Shown: piece after piece, positions 26,901 through 40,399 of the stretch
How positions within the stretch are numbered: the stretch's first letter is position 1
Layout: every line of letters begins with the position of its first letter
Source of the DNA: Larus michahellis
Lineage: Eukaryota; Chordata; Aves; Charadriiformes; Laridae
Direction: 5' to 3'
Assembly (NCBI RefSeq): GCF_964199755.1
Contig: NC_133903.1
Location: 4,977,001-5,041,000, forward strand
Length of the DNA: 64,000 nt
Made by a program: the position numbers and the translations under genes
The notes under the pieces: generated by a model
Seen by the model: the letters and a program-made list of their open reading frames with translations, nothing else
What the model was told of the DNA's origin: nothing
Databases searched by the model: none

Positions 26901-28600
26901 GACCCTGGGGGTAAGTATCAGGGAGGGCCCCAGACTTTACCACAAGCTCACCAAGACATCTCAGCAATAGCGATCCCCCTGACAAGGCTGGCCGAAAGCA
27001 TCTCAAAGGGCTGGGGAGAGCAGAAACCTGGAGCAGGAGGTTGGCACAACATCGTACCCAAACAGGTCTCGCCTACTTTGTGGAGAACAACCCAAACCTG
27101 CCTGTCGCACTCATGGCAGAGCTGCTGGGTGGCAAGGAGAAGCCACCCAGGCCTATCCCACCACAGAGCTCCTCTGTGGCCCCTGTCCCACTGCCAGCTC
27201 TCACAGATGGGTACGAGACGTGGCTGTCATGCTTCGGGACACAACGCCCATGGCCCCATGGTTCTCCCACTGACCTCCCCGGCAGCACAGGGTGCAGCAG
27301 AAGGCTCCCAACTCTGTCACAGAAGGTTACTCAGATCAAAAGCATGTGCTTTGTGTCATAAAACCAGACACTGCTTCCTCCTCCCCCACCCTTGCCGCAG
27401 AGTTGGGCAGTATCTCCGGTGCTCACCACAGCACTCCAGCCACACGGTCGGTGGCCTCTCTGGCCAGGAGCACCTTTCCCGTCACACCCCTCCGAGGTGG
27501 CTCCACCACATCCCCTCAGAGCATGGACATGGGCTGGAGGAGACCTGCACGGACACGACAGGAACGCTCAGATCCCCGAGGGGTCCGTCAAGGCTCTCTC
27601 AGCTGGCACCCAGCCTTACTTCGTGACATGGGACAAGTCACCCCTTCCCCTCCTCTGCCACCATGGTGCCAGGTGCTCAGAGCAAAGCCGTGTAGCTCCA
27701 CTGCCATCAGTGCCACGACTCGTAGCCATCTCCCAAAGGCTGGTCTCACTCCTCCCAGGTATCAGGTACTTTCCGTGCTCAGATCCCTCTGCAGATGCTG
27801 CTTCAAACAGCTTCTGGATGGCTGAATAAGGCCCACATCATCCACCTTCCCACACCTTGATGAGGCCATGTGCCAGTTCTGTTGCAGAGCTGTGACTGCC
27901 CCAGGCTCAGGAAGGTTGGGACGTTAAGTGGGAAAATGCTGATTTCGCCAGGGGCTCAGGAAAAGCAAAGCTCTACTTGGGAGAGCTGCAGATCAAACCA
28001 AGCCAGGAAGCATTTCTTGCCAACCACGAGTGAAGGGAGGCGAGGAGGAGAACCAGGTGAAGCTAGGGATGAAGCACCATCTGCCGTGTGTCTTTGCAGG
28101 ATGCCAAGCCAGATTTCACAGCCCTGAAATGGAGACCTCTCATTGCAAATACAGGATGGTGTTTGGTGAAATCAAAGGGCTGTGGGGTCAAGATGAAACA
28201 CTCCATAGCCGTGAGTCAGCCTGTAGCGTTGCTGTGGACAGGAAGCCTGTGAGTCATGGGCTGCAGCTGGTTTGGAGATGACCACTAAGAACATCACTGT
28301 TATTTAAAGCTGAGACACCAATATGGGCAGAAAGACCCCGGCAGCTGCCCCAGGACAGGGGCCACATGGTGTGTTGCCAGAACATCACATCCTGGGCACC
28401 TGCTGCTCTCATCTTCTGCATCTTCATCCTGGATTCCCAACCTGGAGCTGGGTTCTTGGTGTGCTGGATGTGTCCCCTTCATCCAGGTGACACTCCCCAT
28501 CCAACAGCCAGTCTCGATGCTAAAGCCAACATCCCCGGTTGCCTAAATACAGCATTTCCCAAGGTTCTTCCCCCATGGGTGCCACCATTGGAAAGAAACG
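17904..28600. other. Gene-free stretch
   Basis: Unique sequence without recognisable exons or transposons. A (TA)n tract lies at 20643-20656 and one MEF2 consensus TTAAAAATAA at 24059-24068. Open frames here lack family resemblance. Confidence 0.45.
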
Positions 28601-29955
28601 CGTGAAAGAACAAACACAGGTTTTGCAGAGGGATTCCTGATGTAATTTATTGGTAATTCAAGAGGCATTGAGAAGACACATAAACTCTTGCATGAAGCTT
28701 TGCTTCCACCATGAAGGTTTGGCTTCTCCGGGTTTTCCAGCCGGATCCCACCTCGGTGGCTCAGGACTCTCCTCCCGGCTCTGCAGCCAGCCCTCATCTC
28801 AGACTCATCCTCCGTCCTCCTCTGCACCCTTATTTTGAGGCATTTGGGTTGCGCCTCACCGACGGCGAAGGAGCAGCTGTGAGCACAGCATGCGGAGCTG
28901 CGAGGCCAGCAGCAAAGCTTGCCAAGAAATTTGAAGAAGGGCTGGTTATGAGTAGCTGCCCTTTTCTAGCAGGCTTGCTCCATGCCTCCCTTCCGACTGC
29001 GCGCTGCACTCAGCCAAATATCATTAAAGGTTTATCCACACGCTGATCACCTTATTTGCCTTCAAAGCTGGAGCGAGATCCCTCTCCCCGGGGAGAGGTG
29101 GTAGCTGTTGCACCACCTCCAAAGCCAACGGAGGCTGTGAGGACTCGCTCCCACCTTCGGGAATTGGTCAGGAGGCTTCTGAGAGAAGTGGCTGATGCCT
29201 TCAAAGTGAAGTATGAGTTGATAAGTGGGGAGCGGAGAGAGACATTTTAGCTCCTACTGGGTAATTATCACCTACGGAAGGCTGAGGAGTTAGCTGGTGG
29301 GAGGGAAATTATAACCTAGCATAAGACCAATCTCTCCCAAATCCAGTCTCTTTAGTGCTCAGGAGCGTTTGGTCTGGTTCCAAGGCTCAGCTTCTGAAGG
29401 AGTTTGGAGAGGTCCCTCGACACCGCATCCCTTTTGTTCAGACGGGGGTGTACAAAAACGGGTGAGGCTTCACAGTGAGAGGTTGAAGGAAAACAAATGG
29501 CTTCGTTCAGGAGAACCAGTTGTGTTGAGATGAGAAGTGACTTAATTACAATAAGTCCTTTTACAGCAATACTGCCAGGTGCTAAAAGACTTTTTAATTT
29601 AGCAAAGAAAGGCAGCTCAACGCCAAGCATCTGGAAGCCGAACCCAGAGAAAATCCAATTAAAAATCAGGCAATGCTGCGAGTGGAACAAGCTACGAAGT
29701 GATGGATTATTCGTTCCAGGATGTCTTGGACTCGAAGGAGGGGGAATCTAATAGATCCTTCTAGCACTGTATCCATTGATGACGAACACTCCTGCCCAAC
29801 TCCTGGGAGCATGCTCGCTTCATTGCAAAAGCAAGGCCAGGAGTTTGGCTAAACACAAAGTTCCCAGGCACGTGACGGAGGACGACCCACAAGTCCTACT
29901 AGGTAAGTCGCACTATTTTATGCTTGGAGGCATTAATAACCCAGAACTAGCAGCC

Positions 29956-30085
29956 AACGCCATGGAAACCAACTGGTACTCAGTGACAAGTTCTCCTGTT
30001 GCTATAGGAACAGGGCCCAAACAAATAAAAATTACCTATAATTTTTCCTCCCCAAAGTTCTCCCACATTGCATTTCCATAGCAAC
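29956..30085. promoter_or_regulatory. Cluster of three RFX X-box-like motifs
   Basis: AACGCCATGGAAAC (29956-29969, strong right half-site), GTTGCTATAGGAAC (29998-30011) and ATTTCCATAGCAAC (30072-30085) lie within 130 bp. The last two satisfy the X-box consensus RYYNYY-N(1-3)-RRNRAC. TAATTAGCTCATTAG follows at once. This suggests a regulatory element; its target gene is unknown. Confidence 0.45.
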
Positions 30086-33000
30086 TAATTAGCTCATTAG
30101 TGATCTGAATCAAACCAGTGGACTGGTGGAAGTGCCCGGCTGCTATGCCTGGCTCTGTCCCCTCTCGCAGTTAGCTGCGAAGAGCCATTAAAATAGTTTA
30201 TGCTGGTTTTAAGGGGAAAGGCTTGAGCACGAGGAGTTGGGTATCTGAGGGCTGGATTTCTTCATGCGTTCTCCATGATACCTCCAATACAAATATCACT
30301 CGGTCCCTTCTATTTCTAGCTGTCACCTTACACTTCAGTTTCTTGACCTCGTCATCTCCTTTCCAGGCTCCCCATGTCCCCTCCAGGCACAGCACTGGTC
30401 TGTTTGACAGCTGCACAGCTTGGCAATGTTCTCTCATCCTTCTGGCCGTGATATTCAAGTCTCTTTGCTTGTTGCTATCTTCTGCACCAAGCTAACACAC
30501 TTCATCAAGGATCCTTGCAGGAGTCTCTCTTTTCTCATTTACACTCCACAGCTACAACCCTTCATCCATCCTTTACTGTCATGGGTCTCCTCCATCTCCA
30601 AGCCATGCTGGAGCATTGTTCAGCCACTTCTACCTAAGTCCCACCAGTCTGAGCCCTGGGGAAGCCACCGCTCAACTCTACTTGGCCAAACCAGCCCAAA
30701 TCAATTAGGTCTGAAGAGACCCACCGCTACCTTGTTTCAAGTAGCAATGGATGCTGTTGTCACCTCCATGGCCAAGGACAGACAGTAGGTTTGCAGACAT
30801 AGGGCTAGAAGGATATGTTGGATCACCCTCTCTTGATTTCAAGACATCCTGGACACAACGTGATCCTCCCCTGAGGCCGATGGACCTCGATTCGCACCCC
30901 ACGTACTGCCTGTTCGGCAGAGTTCAGGCTGAGCAGCTGAAGACAGGCTGGATGGCACCAATGCCACATGCTGTATGTCACAGACGACGGCTGATGACAG
31001 AGCAATCAGGTGTCAAAAACTGACCAGGAAAAAAAGATATTGTTAAAATTGCTGTTGACAAGTGTTGGTGTAATTAACACAAACAAGTGCATCCAAGGAG
31101 ATCAGATGCATGAAACCACAGTTGCATGCCCAGAGAGAGGAGATGCTACCTTCAATTAGCGTCGGAAACTTTGGAAAACAGAGATCAAGTCTGATTTCCT
31201 TCACTGTAGTAGAAATCTGCTGAAACCTGAAATCCGCTGTAAATCCCCAGCAATCCGCACACTTGCGGCCACAGGGAAACACAGCCCAGGTCTTCTTGGG
31301 TTTGTTTCCTATGAATATTTTGGCACCACTCAAGGAGTAAGTTATGAGAATAAGGCATAAAGGGGGGAAAAAAACAATGAGCAGGGAAAGGCAAGCGACC
31401 GAGAGTCTTTGGAACGAGCAATCCTGAGTTTTAGGCTAGGGCCTTAAATACAAAGTGAGAACAAAAAACTCTGAAGAAGTCAGGGGCATTCAAGGGACAC
31501 CAGCTTTTCTCCCCTGAATTTTCCCAATCTCCCTTTTTTCCCCAGCTTTTCGGAGGGACAGACCTACTCCTGGACGCCTCAGGTCCATGCTGAGCTACAG
31601 GAGGGGAGCAAGTGCCTCGGGGACTCGAAGTCCTGCAGAAATGCAAAGCTTCCTTCTCCCCATCCCCTTTGGTTTTTCCATTGCAGCGTTCCTGGGAGTC
31701 TGGATTATTCACAGAGAGAACAGCCGAATATTCCTCGCTCCAGAGACCTGTGTCTCCAACGCTCCCTGTGAATCACGCAAAGCCACCATGCCGTCACCTT
31801 TCCCTCCAGCGTGATGATTAGCGAACTGCTGCCAAGCAGTTCTTTGGTTTCCTTTGGGTTTCTTTGGTTGTCCTTTGGGACAACCTGGGTGCTCAGGACA
31901 TGGGGGCTTCCGTTAAAATCCTTTCCTGGGACTCCTGATAGAGTCGGCTGCACCAAACATTTCCTCTTGCGCCCTTCATATAAATTGTTGATAAGGATGA
32001 GTCAGCAGAAACAAGAGATCTGGGTGTTGGTTTCATCAAAGGCAAGAAAAATTACCCTATTTTTTGTGGATTAAGAATCGCCAGATGGGAGGGAATCTGC
32101 TGCAGAGACCACTGATACCGTCTGGAAACCTGCCCACCCTTTGCACCCTCGGCTCGTGACATTTTCTGGTCCAACCTCTGCTCCGCAGGCTCCAAAGCAC
32201 AGGAAACCCTCTTCCATCCCATACTCCTCACCAGGCTGCCGGGGTGCATCCCCCACCCTTCTGTCCCACCCACCAGGGCAGAGGTGGCAGCAGGAGGGGG
32301 GGCAGGAGCCAAGAGGGGACATGTCCCCGTCCCCCAGCACTCGTGTCCCCTGTTACACGCGTGGTCAGCATCTGGGGTCCTCAACGGGAAGAATATGATG
32401 CTCATCTGTTGATGGTTTCTTCTTCCTCACTTTAGGATCCACTTGGGGTCATTTTTAGATGTTGGCTAGCATTTTTACACCTTGTGTTTTCCCCACTGCT
32501 CAGCAGCTCCACGTTAAATCTGAATTTACTCTATACCGTGTCATTTCCCTACGTTCGATACTATTCCTTTGTTCTTGTTCTTACCCCTAAAACCAGCTTA
32601 GCTCTAATTCTGCATGTCCTTCATTGACCATTGGTGAGTTGTTTATAGCCGTGGGGCCTCCACCGCTAAACCTGGGACACAGGTCTCACCACCCCGTGTC
32701 TGTGCTCCTCTATGCCGCACCCCATGTCTCCACTTCTCCCATCTCTACTTTCATACCAGGTTTACATCTCTCTATCCCTCGTCATTGTATTAGTCCAAAA
32801 AAAAATCTTGTTCTACACGAAATCTCTGCTTGTTACTGTCATCGGTATAAAACTAGGGCTGTAGCACGCAAACAGAAGCAAACTAAGTTAGCAATCGCTG
32901 GCTGCTCAATTAGAAAAACCGCTGTTACAGCTAAACCAGGTAAAACGAAGCTGTGGGAGGTCAAGAAAAGTTCAGCCAGAGCAGGTCCACCAAGCCTCAG

Positions 33001-33492
33001 TCCTGAGACCTTGCAAACTCAGTGCAAGGCTGATGGCCTCCCGCAAGGGCAGCACCATATCACAGGGCTGCGGGTACCAGGGGTTGAATTAGGGAGCCCC
33101 ATCTTCTCCAAATACCCCGGGGGAGCAGCACTGGCACCTTGGGATGGGACAGATGTGTCCCTCTGACGGGTCACTGGAGAAGTTGAGGTCAGAGTGGAAG
33201 ATTATTGTTTTTGCCCCAAACTAGGGGATAAACGCCCGGTGGCTCAGGCAGGGGACCACAGCCCCGCTCAGGATCTCCGATGCCTTCACTGCTGCGTCCA
33301 AGCGCTGCCAAGGACCGGGGATGGAGGACGGGCTGCTGGCTCGCTCTTCCCCACCTGCTTCATTACCTCCAAAATTACACACACACAATAAACGCCTAAT
33401 TAAACACTTGCTGACAAAAAGGCATCTGGAGCAGGGGGCAGCACGGCTCTAGGAGGACTATTCTCCCCATCCCAAGGGCTGCGCTTCCAGTC

Positions 33493-33519
33493 GAATTCAT
33501 GTAAATGACGCATGAATTC
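33493..33519. repeat. Perfect inverted repeat with 9-bp arms
   Basis: GAATTCATG (33493-33501) and CATGAATTC (33511-33519) are exact reverse complements around a 9-base spacer TAAATGACG. It could form a small hairpin or bind a dimeric factor. Confidence 0.75.
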
Positions 33520-34589
33520 CTGTAATTAATCGCTGCCGTCCCCGGCTGCACAAGCGCTGGTGTGAGCGACAGCAGACGGAGGGCTGAGCCCACGTCCCCG
33601 CACAGACACCAGCCTGGTCAGGATGAGGCCAAGCTGGGTACCACGTATGGTGGAGCAGCAGCGGTGGGGGACGCTGGAGGTGCTCTCCAACAGCAGCAAG
33701 ATGGAGCCACCTCGGGGTTTTGCCAAGAAAATTGGCTTTTTTTTTTGACCCGAAACAACCCAACCTGTCTGGTTAAGTCCCCACCAAGACATGCGGTAAA
33801 TTCACCTAGCCCCAAAACGTGATCTGACCCCAGGATGGATGGAGACCAGCGCCCATGTAGCTTCTCTGGTGTCTCGTAGGGACCAAGCAGCACCAGCACG
33901 GGAACAGAGGCCCCCATCTCGCCTCCCTCCTCCACCAGCCCCGTCTCCGTGTCACCCATGGGAATCTGATTATCAGCGAGATCTCTGCCGCTGTCAGATG
34001 TGATCAAAACCACAATTCAATTAAATTTGATTGGCTTGAAAGCCGAGGGTTTCGAGGAGACAGGCACGTACGCCCAGAGTGGGACGCCCTTCCCCGGGAA
34101 AGAGGTCTGAGATCTATGGGATGGTCACCCCTAGGTGACGGAAAAGCTGGAATGCAGCTCCGGCCCCAGGATGAACTCCATCCCTTGGGGCCAGGAGCCT
34201 TTGCCCATTCATGCATCCGCCATCCGGAGGATCCCGGCTAGAGTAAGGTGAACCCAGCCTCCCGGAGATGCTTTTAATTCCTTCTCATCTTTTGAAATCA
34301 AATAAAATTCCAAAGGAGAAACTTTGTCATCTGAGCAACACACCCGGAGATGAAAGGGAATTCTAGATGGGTATTTCATCTCTTGCTCTTGTAACGAACG
34401 TGAAAACAAAAAAAAAAGAAAGAAACAAGCAAAAAAAAAAAAAAAAATCCCAGACGCGGCTAATGAGCTTTGCATTTAAATGTGGCACCAATGTCACCGT
34501 GCAGACTGTTCGCTCAAGGTCCCTCGTGCCTGCTGGCATCAGGCAACGGGCGCGGGACAGCCCCTCGGAGCAAATATCGGCTCGGATTA

Positions 34590-35070
34590 CATTTCACTAG
34601 TGTTTACTAAATAAAACATGCATTTCCAGAAATCAAGAAAAAGTTTGTTAAATATTTTAGTACATCTGGTCTCCTCTTCCCCACCCATATACGGACTTAC
34701 AAAATGCTTTGCATATTTATTTTAGCGTGCACTAGATTTATTTAAAAATAGCATCACCAGCACTGGAAACAGCCCACTTGCTTTTCATCTAGATCTTTGC
34801 ATTGAATCAATGAATCCAAAATTAAACAAGGTTGGGTGAACTAAATCTATACAAAGACCTATTTGCTAATCAATACAGAAATGGATGCCTGGGATCTCTT
34901 TACCGTGTGAAATATGAGGACCTATGAGAGAGAAATTGCTTTTGTTATTATATTAAAAAAAAAAAAAATCAGATTTAATCTCCCCACATAAAAAAATTAT
35001 TTATCGGAGAGATGCTGTCTCCTAAATAATTCATGCTGGTTGTATAGTACCCAGAAGAGAGAAGACTCCC
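34590..35070. promoter_or_regulatory. AT-rich block, candidate enhancer or conserved element
   Basis: This is a marked AT-rich island in GC-rich surroundings. It has a forkhead consensus TGTTTAC (34601-34607), a MEF2 consensus TTAAAAATAG (34742-34751) and TTTGCATATTTA near 34710. No ORF or repeat body was seen. The function is inferred only from composition and motifs. Confidence 0.35.
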
Positions 35071-38000
35071 GTCTTCCATTCCTAATGAGAGGGAAAAAGA
35101 CCTCCAATATTTTTCTTGGATTCAGTTTCACCAGTGCAAGGAGCTGAAACTGTCCTTGGCTCCTGGAGGGTGTCCTCCCCTACCACCACAGGGCAGCTGA
35201 CTCCCCCAAAACACAAAGAGAAACCACAACACGCTGCATATGGAGGGAGAAGAGCTTCAGACACATCTGGAGGCCAAACTCAGATCACCCCTAAGAGGCA
35301 CCTGGCTTTGGTGTTGAGGTTCAAGGGATGACGAAGGTGAACAAGAAGCCAGAACACATCTGGCGGAGGGAAGAAGGGTCTCCTGAAAAAGCCACCTCAA
35401 TGTGGCCTTAATATAAATCCACTGTGGCGGGATGTGTTCCTCCAAACCAGGGTGGAGGTGAAGCCACCCTGGGCTGCATCGATCACTGGCTCCCCCAGCA
35501 AAGGGGAGCTGAAAGACGACCAAAAGCCAACCCAGGCCACCCCATATGGTGTACATGGGAGACACGAGCTCCAAAGGTCAGTGGAAATCTCTCCTGGCCC
35601 AAAACGGGAACAGGGTCGGGGCTGAAGAGCACGGATTCCGGAAAGAAAGATGACTGGCCTTTTAGCTCCTCTTGGGGACAAAGTTTGGAGGTGGCTTTGG
35701 GAACAGCCTCACGCAGCCATGTGCTCAGCCAGGTCCCTTTCTCCTAAGCATGCTGCAATAATTGATCATTGAGGGCCGTACCTGCTCCGCTCCGAATAAA
35801 TCTGCATATCAGCTGCTTCCATGAATGAAAAATGCACGCGCCAGTAAATCAGAGGTGAAATAATACGTCTGTTGTCAGCGCTCTATTTTATATTTTTTTT
35901 TCCCCCTCTTTCACGAGTTTCATTAAGAGGAGACATACCGTCTCTGATGAAGTTAACACCACGGGTTCACTAATTGTACCTGACGCTTCCCTGTTGCTTT
36001 GATGATGGATCGCTGCAGAAACACCAGCCCCAGGCAGGCAGGGAGGGAGGGAGGGAGGGAGGGAGAAAGTCACCTCTTTGGGCTATTTCTGGAAGAAAAC
36101 ATAACGAAGCTGTGGAGCCTGTGCCAGGGAACAGCCCCGAGCTGGGGACACGGGGGTGGCAGGGGTGTCCCAGGAGCCCCGCAAGGTGCCAGCGCTGGAT
36201 TCGGATCCTGCAGTGCTGCAGCCAGTTCCCGATGTGCTTCCTCTGAACGTGAGCTAAAGGAGGAATGAGAAATAGCTGACGCTGGCCGGACACAGCCATG
36301 GGTCCCGGCAGCAAACTGAGCTCAAGGAGCAATCCCGATCACCTTCATCCACTTGCATCTTTCAGCCCTTCTCCAGGTCAGAGACTGGGCAAACCCAAAA
36401 CAACTGGGTTTAAGCCCAGTGTCCTCTCCACCGGGTGCTGGCGCTCCAGCCCTTTGCATCCCCACGGGGAGGGACTCCGTGGTGCGAAGGATGCGGAGGG
36501 ACCGGGTGCTTGGTTCCCACTCGCACCCTGGGTGATTTCAGCCCTCCCGTGGGCAAAGCAAAGGTGGTCGCAGCAGCCAGCTCCACTCAGCATCGCCTCG
36601 GGATGCCTGGAGAAGCCGGTGAGGTGGTGATGGTACCAGTGCCCCCCACCTCTGCGTGATCCCCGTCCCCACGCTGTCCCCCATCCTGTCCCTGCCTGGC
36701 CAGCAATCGGGTTAGCAGCTCGCAACACACCCGAGCACGCAGCAAAGAGGCAACAGCTGCTTCCCGCTGGCCCAGATCGAGGATTTTAATTAAGGAGAAG
36801 ATTTGGGGGGAATAAAGGGGAAGATCCCTCCCGGAGCTGTAATTAAAGAAACTCAGGGCGAGGTGGGAGGAGAAGATAGGACGTGTCCTGCTGCCGACGG
36901 GGCTCAGCTTGGGAGGGGAGTGGAGACCCCCACCACGGCCCCGTGGTGCTGGCGCGGCCCCCTGCCCAAGGGGAGGCATCGCCCCGGGTCAGGGGCACTG
37001 CTCTGCACCCACAAAGACGACCCTTTGGGGAGCAGCCCCCGACCCCCAGCAAGATTCACCGAACGCAGGGCAAGCAGGGGCTCCAGCCTCGTGAAAAATA
37101 CATCAAACCCCAATTCCTATCGATTCGGCTCCAAGTTAAGGCGAGGGTTTGCCAGGCTGACGAGGTAGGAAGGTCCTCATGACGCGCAATCCTGGCCCTG
37201 GTTCACCGTCTCCAAGCCAAAATGGGCCAGGTCAGAGACCGGGAGGTCACCGTGGCCTTTGGGAGGTGAATGCCACTGTCACCAGGACCCACAGAGCACT
37301 TCTGGGCTGTTTGGGGAGGTTCCTGAGAACCAAATGCCATGCGGTGTGCACCGGCGCTCCAGGAAAAATGCCGGTTCAATACAGTGTTGCCATATTAAAA
37401 AAAAAAATGGTTCAATGAGGCGATGGCCACGAGAGCCAGGCTGGGACCCCAGACCCAGAAGGGCTGCAGGAACCGAGGTTGCATCCTCGGACGCTTGAGT
37501 AGACGTGGCTGAGCCCAGGGCTGTGGGTCCCCTGTCACATTGGGTTCCAGGAAATGAGGTTTTGAAGTTGAAGGTGTTGCAACGATCCCTTTTAAGGGGG
37601 AAGAGCCCCTGGGTGAGACGTGGAGCAAAGCAACAGACCCTGGCGCGTGATAACCACAGCATGAGCCTCCAAAAAAACCCTTAAAAAAACCCCAAAAAAC
37701 CAATGGGGTGGGAAGACAACCTGGAGGTACCGCTCCCCGAGAAGCACTCGCTGCCACCCCGACACCTCACGCTGGCAGAGCCCTCGGAGCCACCAGCACC
37801 TCGGCGTCCTCCCGGCTTACCCCAGGCTCCCAAAAATCGCACCCAACAACGTTGCCCGTGGCTCCAGACCGGCTTTGCCCGGTCGCTCCCTGTCCCCGGA
37901 GCTGCGTAGCGCCAGCCTGTATCGATCCCGATGAGGCAGCGCCGGATTCGCGCGGCAGCTGCTGTGTATTTACACAGCGATTACGAGTCCTGCAAAGGGG

Positions 38001-38365
38001 GGAGGCAAAAAGCATCACTGGGGCTCCCCTTCCCAGGGCTGGGGGCAGCCACGCACCCACTAAACACCTCCTGCCACCGGCAAGGGCTCACCAGGCGCGG
38101 CTTCCATTGCTTCCACCTCCTGAGGTACCCCCCAGGCTCATTCAACAGCTCCTCGTCGCCGACGCTGAACGGAAACCTGTTGCAGGCGGTGATACTCTGC
38201 AGGGCCTTTGCAGAGGGTCGAGACGACCTGGGAAATGCTTAATTAATTGCCTCACTGAGCCCGAGCGGCGATGCTTGGAGAAGCCACGCACACAATGAGA
38301 GCTTCAGGGCGTTCGGGGCAGCTTCAGACCCAAGCTGGGCAGCTTTTATCTGAAACCTTGGCTTT
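35071..38365. other. Gene-free stretch with a GGGA microsatellite
   Basis: There is no recognisable coding exon. A (GGGA)n tract lies at about 36040-36065. The rest is unique, moderately GC-rich sequence. Confidence 0.5.
36040..36065 (+). repeat. (GGGA)n microsatellite
   Basis: Six consecutive GGGA units. This purine-only strand could form a G-quadruplex or triplex. Confidence 0.9.
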
Positions 38366-38458
38366 CATTAGTGGGAGGTGTCCCTGCCCATGGCAGGGGG
38401 GTTGGAACTAGATGATCTTTAAGGTCCCTTCCAACCCGAACCAATCTATGATTCTATC
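38366..38458 (+). mobile_element. CR1 LINE, 3' end fragment
   Basis: GGTGTCCCTGCCCATGGCAG, GGGGGTTGGAACTAGATGATC, TTTAAGGTCCCTTCCAACCC and a terminal ATGATTCTAT match the conserved 3' end of chicken-repeat-1 elements, including the start of the ATTCTATG tail. Only about 90 bp can be recognised, the usual outcome of 5' truncation. This is the clearest sign that the DNA is from a bird or close archosaur. Confidence 0.93.
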
Positions 38459-40399
38459 TCAGCTTCCATAAGAAGCAGCGAGCACGTCGCTCTAGAAGAG
38501 ACATAAGCGGCCCTGAGCGGGGAATGACACCAAGGAAAACACAGCTGATATCAAGCTCACTGCTTTGGTTCATCGAGGTTCCCGTCCCCTCCACTCCAAG
38601 CTGCTCCAAGATGTAAATCAAGTGCAGAAGCCACCCTGGCTCACCAGGTTTCTCCGCAGCCCTCTGCCCACGTGCCTGCAGTGCTTGCCGCCGCTCCCGG
38701 CGTCTGGAAATAAACAGCCTGTTCCAGCACCGCTTGGTATTTCGAGAAAGGTTAACGCAGCGTGTGAAGGGCCAGAGCCACCGCTCACGGGGGCTGGAAA
38801 GCCTCCAGGCAAACACCGGGGCTCCCGGCGTAGGAGGTGACCTCCTCAGCGCCCCCCACCAAGCGTTCGCTTCAACCTTCAGTATTTTCAGGCTTTGGGC
38901 TGCTAAGGCTTCCTTCTCCCACCCCCACGTTTCCCCAGCAGCATTCCCACCTCCGAAAAAGCAACAGAAATTCCAAGCCAAGGGGGAAGCCAGGAGGTCC
39001 GCGTTCACTGGCCAGCCCTGCTTAAGGCGGCAGAAAAGTCACCCCAGTTTTCCAACACCCCATCGATGGGGGAGCTGCAAAGCGGTTCCATATGGACCAG
39101 TCCCCTATGTCTCACTCCATAAATGCACAGACGCCGGGGCTGGATTTGCAAACCAGGCTGCTAGGATGGACAGAAAAGGCCTGGAGATGCTTTATCCAAG
39201 CCAGGAAAAACGGAGTAAAGCTTAGAAACTCATAACCAGGGATGAGAGGTTATCAGGGGGAAAAAGGGAGGGCACCAAAGCACCGGGATCCCTTGGTTAA
39301 ACCAGAGCTTGAGCTCTCCTCACCCCAGAACAAGCCACCTGCCCTTCTCCTTGGAGGGAAGAGCTGGAAGACACCTACAGCAGCTCCCCATGGGTGAAGC
39401 AAAGACCTTCTCCACCCAGGGGCATCTCACCTAACCCCATCCCGCTGTGATGAGCTGCACCAGGTCCTCCACGTGCCAGCTGAAATGGTTTTAAAGCCTC
39501 TGGCCAGGCTGGCTGGGCCTGGAACGGCTGATCCATATTCCCGAGGTCTCATTGGTATTCTGCAGCTTCAGCTCATTAGCACTTAGGTGCTACAAGAGTG
39601 GGAGCGTTGGAAGTTTCTGGGCGAGACAGCTATTAGGGGAGGATTGAACACATCTCGCACAAACTAACGACCTGCGTGAACTCTCTAATTTACGCTATCG
39701 ATCTAGAAGGTGCCCGCAGGCCACCTGAACCAAAACAAAGAAAAAAAAAACCCAACAAACCCGCCCTAGATACGGCCTCAGCCACCTTCAGAAAAAGAAG
39801 AAAAATTAAGCGAAATAAATAACCCGCAGCCCCAGAAAACCGGCTGCGTCGTCACACCCCCTGCTAATGCTATTAGCCAGCCCTCCTCCACAAACGGCTC
39901 TCGGGAACGGTGTGAACTCCGGCTCAGCAGCTCCCGGAGAGACCCACCAGCCCAGCAAAGGGCCAGTATGACCAGTATGAACACCCCCACGCTGTACTGG
40001 GAGAGCACATTTGGGGGTCTGCCCTCTTAGAAAGACTGTTCCCAACGCACGCTGCTGGGCGAAAGGCAGGGAGAGCTGCCGGCCTCTCAATTCAGCTGCT
40101 GCAGCCCCGACGTCCTCTCCCCGTGTTGGATGCGATGAGTTTTCCCTTCTCTGCAGCGAGGGCTGTGTCCTCCTCGCCCGGGATTCGGGCGCTGCCCGTT
40201 CACGCCTCGTGACAGACCCACGAGGAGGTCACCAGGCAGAAATAACCTCTTTTTGCCCTGTATTTGAGACAAATGGGGGGGGGGGGGGGGGAACACCGTT
40301 TCTCCTAATAAGGGAACTCAAAGTGATGAATTTTCCGCTTTTCCCGAAGTTCTTTCCTCGGAGGCACCGGTGCGTTTTTAATGGGTCTCCATGTAGCTG
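38459..40399. other. Gene-free stretch between CR1 and the CpG-rich block
   Basis: No exon or repeat family is recognisable. It includes a short AT-richer part around 39530-39830 and the 17-G run. Confidence 0.5.
40275..40291 (+). repeat. 17-G homopolymer
   Basis: An uninterrupted run of 17 G. It is prone to length error in assembly and to G-quadruplex formation. Confidence 0.95.

Larger units (their letters stand above)
28601..34589. other. Gene-free, less GC-rich stretch
   Basis: No protein-coding exon is recognisable. An AATAAA on the minus strand near 28646 and AT-richer segments at 29480-30130 and 31020-31420 are the main landmarks. An unannotated noncoding transcript is possible but not demonstrable. 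Confidence 0.4.

Noticed and set aside
30783..30860. Old CR1 fragment near GGATATGTTGGATCACC
   Set aside because: The resemblance to CR1 3' sequence is too short and lacks the terminal octamer.
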